A stretch of DNA of 44,832 nt from Thiomargarita sp. GTDB taxonomy: Bacteria > Pseudomonadota > Gammaproteobacteria > Beggiatoales > Beggiatoaceae. Where the stretch lies: contig DYPD01000017.1 in the NCBI GenBank assembly GCA_020720115.1, forward strand, positions 1-44,832, read 5' to 3'. Made by a program: the position numbers and the translations under genes. Positions 41,403-44,832 of this stretch are shown piece after piece (the stretch's first letter is position 1; each line of letters begins with the position of its first letter). Under the pieces are notes generated by a model, which saw only the letters and a program-made list of their open reading frames with translations, was not told the DNA's origin and ran no database searches.

Positions 41403-42701
41403 TTGACCACACTTAGCATTATCGGCGGGCGCCTGATTGAACCCGCCAGCCAACAAGACTGCATTCAAGACGTGCATATCGCCGACGGACGCATTGTTGC
41501 CTTCGGCGCAGCACCGCAAGGCTTTGCTTCAAAAAGAAAAATTGACGCCAGCGGACGTATTGTGTGCCCCGGCTTGGTAGATTTGGCAGTGCGCCTGCGC
41601 GAACCCGGTGCCGAGCATAAAGCCACTATTGTCAGCGAAACCCGCGCTGCGGCTTGCAATGGCATCACCACCCTAAGCTGTCCGCCGGATACTAATCCGG
41701 TCATTGATACGCCGGCCGTGGCGGAACTGCTACAGCAGCGTTCAGAAGCCAGCGGCATGAGCCACATCTCGCCTTTAGCCGCGCTGACCAAGGGCTTGCA
41801 AGGCGAACATCTGGCTGAAATGGCAGATATGAAAGAAGCGGGTTGCGTTGGTGTCAGCAATGGCTGGCAACCGGTACACAACACACGGGTATTGCGCAAC
41901 GCCCTGGATTACGCGGCAAGCTGCGGCATGACGCTGTTTGTCCAAGCGCAGGAGGCTTGGCTAGGGCGCGGTGGGTGCGCGCACGAAGGGGCGCTGAGTG
42001 ATCGCTTAGGCTTACCCGGCATTCCCGAAAGTGCAGAAACCATTGAAGTTGCAAGATATTTATTACTGATTGAACAAACCGGTGTGAAAGCACATTTTTG
42101 CCGTTTATCCACTGCACGCGCAGTAGAGATGATTCGTCAAGCGCGGGCGCGGGGATTACCCGTGACGGCGGATGTGAGCGCCCATCAGTTGTTTTTGACG
42201 GAAATGGACATTGCTGATTACCAAGCCCAATGCCATGTGTATCCGCCGTTACGCAGTCAGCGCGACCGCGACGCGCTACGCCAAGGCGTGCTGGACGGCA
42301 CTATCAGCGCCATTTGCTCGGATCATCAGCCGCACGAACCAGACGCCAAACTCGCGCCCTTTGGTGATACTGAACCAGGCATTTCTGCGCTGGACAGCTT
42401 TTTGCCCCTGAGTTTGCGTTTGGGACATGAGTTAGGCATGGCGTTGCCCGAACTGCTATCGCGCTTAACCTGGCAACCCGGACAGATTCTTGGCACAGAG
42501 CGCGGACGCTTGCAAGTGGGAATGCTCGCCGATATTTGCATTTTTGACCCACATTTAGACTGGCAATTGACTCCCGCCAGCATGTATTGTCACCGCCACA
42601 ATACACCTTTCCTCAACTGGCATATGCAGGGGCGCACAGTCTGCACCTTGCTAAGCGGGCGTGTGGCATTTGAAGCCGCGCCCTTGCAGGCACACGCTTG
42701 A
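41403..42701 (+). CDS. Dihydroorotase-like protein, probably non-catalytic (PyrX/PyrC'-like)
   Basis: Overall dihydroorotase pattern ('IDASGRIVCPGLVDLAVRLREPGAEHKATIVSETRAAACNGITTLSCPPDTNPVID', 'SAICSDHQPHEPDAKLAPFGDTEPGISALDSFLPL') but HxH replaced by AxR. TTG start. Confidence 0.85.
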   Translation: MTTLSIIGGRLIEPASQQDCIQDVHIADGRIVAFGAAPQGFASKRKIDASGRIVCPGLVDLAVRLREPGAEHKATIVSETRAAACNGITTLSCPPDTNPVIDTPAVAELLQQRSEASGMSHISPLAALTKGLQGEHLAEMADMKEAGCVGVSNGWQPVHNTRVLRNALDYAASCGMTLFVQAQEAWLGRGGCAHEGALSDRLGLPGIPESAETIEVARYLLLIEQTGVKAHFCRLSTARAVEMIRQARARGLPVTADVSAHQLFLTEMDIADYQAQCHVYPPLRSQRDRDALRQGVLDGTISAICSDHQPHEPDAKLAPFGDTEPGISALDSFLPLSLRLGHELGMALPELLSRLTWQPGQILGTERGRLQVGMLADICIFDPHLDWQLTPASMYCHRHNTPFLNWHMQGRTVCTLLSGRVAFEAAPLQAHA

Positions 42702-42703
42702 GA

Positions 42704-43615
42704 TTATCCGGCTATTGCACTGTGCTCAATAAAGTGGCTTATCATTTCCGTCAATGGACTGGTGCGTATCCAATCTGCCTGCAATTGCGGAATGTCTGAA
42801 ACAAACTCAGAATCCATAACTCCTGGCATCAAATCCACATAGTCTGCGTCTAAAATGCGCCCCGCCACCCGCTCAAATTCTCGCGCAATGACTTGATTAT
42901 CCACCGCTGGCGGCGTCAACAAATAGCGCCGCTGCTGCGCTTGCACACAGGCTTGGATAATCAAATCCACCGCCTCATCAATGTACAGCAACGAAGTGGC
43001 GTGCCCACTGTTAAGGCGGATGTGCGTGTGCTGAAAACAGCCCGCATACAGGCGGCTCATCAACTGGCTGGGATGTTCGCCCACCGAAGCAACAGCACTC
43101 AAGCGGATATGTGATACCCGCGTTGCGGTGGACAGAAAATGCGCATCAAAAAAGTTTTCCGCCGCTTGCTTGATAATGCCATAAGGACTTAAGGGACGCG
43201 CCTCAGTGTCGGCACTGATAGGATTTTCATTTAAGTGACTGAAAATCTTGATAGAAGAGATATTAGCGAAGCTCTGTAGTGGCTGCTGTTTGAGCCACTC
43301 CCAAAGAAACGCCAATTGATGCAAATTAGTGTTGAGTTCATACGCCAGTTGCGCGGTAAAAGGCAAATCCCGCTGCACTTGCCAATGCAGATGAATGACA
43401 CGATCCGGCGGCGGCAAAGCTTTTAAATCTTCAAGCGTTTCAGCTCGAATCGGTAAAGCTTCGCCGCTCCAAGCAACCCGCTTAGGCTGCTGCGCATAAC
43501 CTGGCAAGACCAGCGGCAATACTTGTGCGCCCAGTTGTTCCAAACGCGGACACAGATCGCAGCCCAAACGCCCAGTTGCACCCGTGACTAAAAAACGCTG
43601 TCCTTGCAAGTGCAT
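42704..43615 (-). CDS. NAD-dependent epimerase/dehydratase (extended SDR)
   Basis: 'FLVTGATGRLGCDL' nucleotide-binding motif, 'SPYGIIKQAAENFF' YxxxK; start at MHLQGQRFL (43615), just after the upstream stop. Confidence 0.82.
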   Translation of the reverse strand: MHLQGQRFLVTGATGRLGCDLCPRLEQLGAQVLPLVLPGYAQQPKRVAWSGEALPIRAETLEDLKALPPPDRVIHLHWQVQRDLPFTAQLAYELNTNLHQLAFLWEWLKQQPLQSFANISSIKIFSHLNENPISADTEARPLSPYGIIKQAAENFFDAHFLSTATRVSHIRLSAVASVGEHPSQLMSRLYAGCFQHTHIRLNSGHATSLLYIDEAVDLIIQACVQAQQRRYLLTPPAVDNQVIAREFERVAGRILDADYVDLMPGVMDSEFVSDIPQLQADWIRTSPLTEMISHFIEHSAIAG

Positions 43616-43619
43616 AAGC

Positions 43620-44618
43620 CTATTCCCAACTACGCAGCACTTCGGTGGCAATCAATTCTTCCGGCGTAAAGGGCAAGGATTTGAACCAAGCAATGGTTTT
43701 CTGGATACCTTCCTCAATGCCGATTTGTGGCGCGAAACCAACGATTTCCTGGAACACGCGGCTATCGCCCATGTGCCGCATCACATCGCCAGGGCGCGGC
43801 GGTTGTTTTTGAATCAGAACTTGCGGGTCCAAGCCGAAGTTTGCACAAATCAATTCCGCAATGCGGCGCACTGAGGTTTCTTGACCCGTGCAAAAATTAA
43901 TGTCGCGGTTGCGGCAAGCCGGATTATCTGCCACTGCAAGCACTGCTTTAGCCGCTTCTTCAACATAAAGAAAATCGCGGGTTTGATCCCCTTCGCCAAA
44001 CAACACCAGCGGTTGTTTATTCATCGCCCGCACAATCATTTTCGGAATGAGTTCACCGCGATAACCTTGCCAGTGAGAATTGGGTCCGTACATATTGAAC
44101 GGGCGAATCGTTGTCCAAGGCAAACCATAGGTACGTCCATAGCTGAAGGTGTACATATCCTGCGCGACCTTCGCTGCCGCATAAGGGGTTTCTGGACGCA
44201 ACGGATGCTTTTCATCCATCGGCACATATTCGGCTGTCCCATAGGCTTCAGAAGAAGAACAATTCAAAAAAAGTTCAACTTGATTTTCTCGCGCAGCATC
44301 CAAGCAATTCATAGTACCGTCTACAATCACCGTATTGACACGATGCGGTTCTTTGATAGATTGGCGCAAATCCAATACCGCTAAATGAATTACCATTTGA
44401 CAACCGGCAAAAGCGCGTTTGACATCTGCAACATTCACTATGTCGCCTTTAATAATGGTGAGTTTTGGATGCGCTTGAAAAGCTTGCAAATGCGCCATTT
44501 TTCCATTAGAAAAATCATCCAAAACAATCACTTCATTGTTTTTTGCTAAGAGTTCTTTGACCACATGCGAACCAAGAAAACCGCCGCCGCCAGTCACTAC
44601 TATTTTTTTCTGTTCCAC
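43620..44618 (-). CDS. NAD-dependent epimerase/dehydratase (UDP-glucose 4-epimerase / UDP-glucuronate decarboxylase-like SDR)
   Basis: 'KIVVTGGGGFLGSHVVKELL', 'VIVLDDFSNGK', 'TPYAAAKVAQDMY', 'TIRPFNMYGPN'. Confidence 0.88.
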   Translation of the reverse strand: MEQKKIVVTGGGGFLGSHVVKELLAKNNEVIVLDDFSNGKMAHLQAFQAHPKLTIIKGDIVNVADVKRAFAGCQMVIHLAVLDLRQSIKEPHRVNTVIVDGTMNCLDAARENQVELFLNCSSSEAYGTAEYVPMDEKHPLRPETPYAAAKVAQDMYTFSYGRTYGLPWTTIRPFNMYGPNSHWQGYRGELIPKMIVRAMNKQPLVLFGEGDQTRDFLYVEEAAKAVLAVADNPACRNRDINFCTGQETSVRRIAELICANFGLDPQVLIQKQPPRPGDVMRHMGDSRVFQEIVGFAPQIGIEEGIQKTIAWFKSLPFTPEELIATEVLRSWE

Positions 44619-44813
44619 TGTTTGTATCCTCTTAAATTAATGAATTTATTTGTACAAAAAAACGCGAAGCTCAATGTTAAGCCGACAATGGCAATATACG
44701 GATTGGGTCAGTTTTTGCCAAGCCCATACGCATCAACTTAACAAATTTTCATAAAAAATGTTATCTTATACAGAAAAATAGCAAATAACCCACAAGTATC
44801 AGGAGGTATTTTT

Positions 44814-44832
44814 ATGTCCAATTCAACTAGCA
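44814..44832 (+). CDS. Start of a CDS truncated by the window end (MSNSTS...)
   Basis: Strong Shine-Dalgarno AGGAGG at 44801-44806 with ATG at 44814; open to the window edge. Confidence 0.5.

Overview
This 44.8 kb window looks like a chromosomal segment from a gammaproteobacterium, probably Thiotrichales/Beggiatoa-like by protein flavour (inference; no search was run). Most of it is housekeeping: argA, kdsD, ilvB-ilvH, ilvC, a complete F1Fo ATP synthase operon atpIBEFHAGDC with rsmG upstream, rpsP-rimM-trmD-rplS, dsbC, cysC, hisA-hisF, a dihydroorotase homologue and two sugar-nucleotide epimerases. Accessory elements lie between these. The most notable are: (1) two 100% identical, inverted 93-bp MITE-like elements (31957-32049 and 37340-37432) with imperfect terminal inverted repeats and TA ends, bracketing a 5.3 kb block; (2) inside that block, a 534-aa single-chain tandem DsbC-like protein with one degenerate (CPYS) and one intact (CQFC) active site; (3) a TPR-histidine kinase / response regulator / PIN-domain cassette, translationally coupled and inserted behind a terminator between ilvH and ilvC; (4) a DAACS-type symporter split by an apparent one-base insertion in a C4 run, next to a MITE; (5) a dihydroorotase homologue that has lost metal-binding histidines; (6) a hybrid kinase whose second receiver has Asn at the phospho-acceptor position; (7) a DUF928-like gene with a G9 tract near its start, upstream of a CHASE2-GGDEF(degenerate)-EAL gene. 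No tRNA, rRNA or CRISPR array was recognised. All family calls come from reading motifs, not from database searches.
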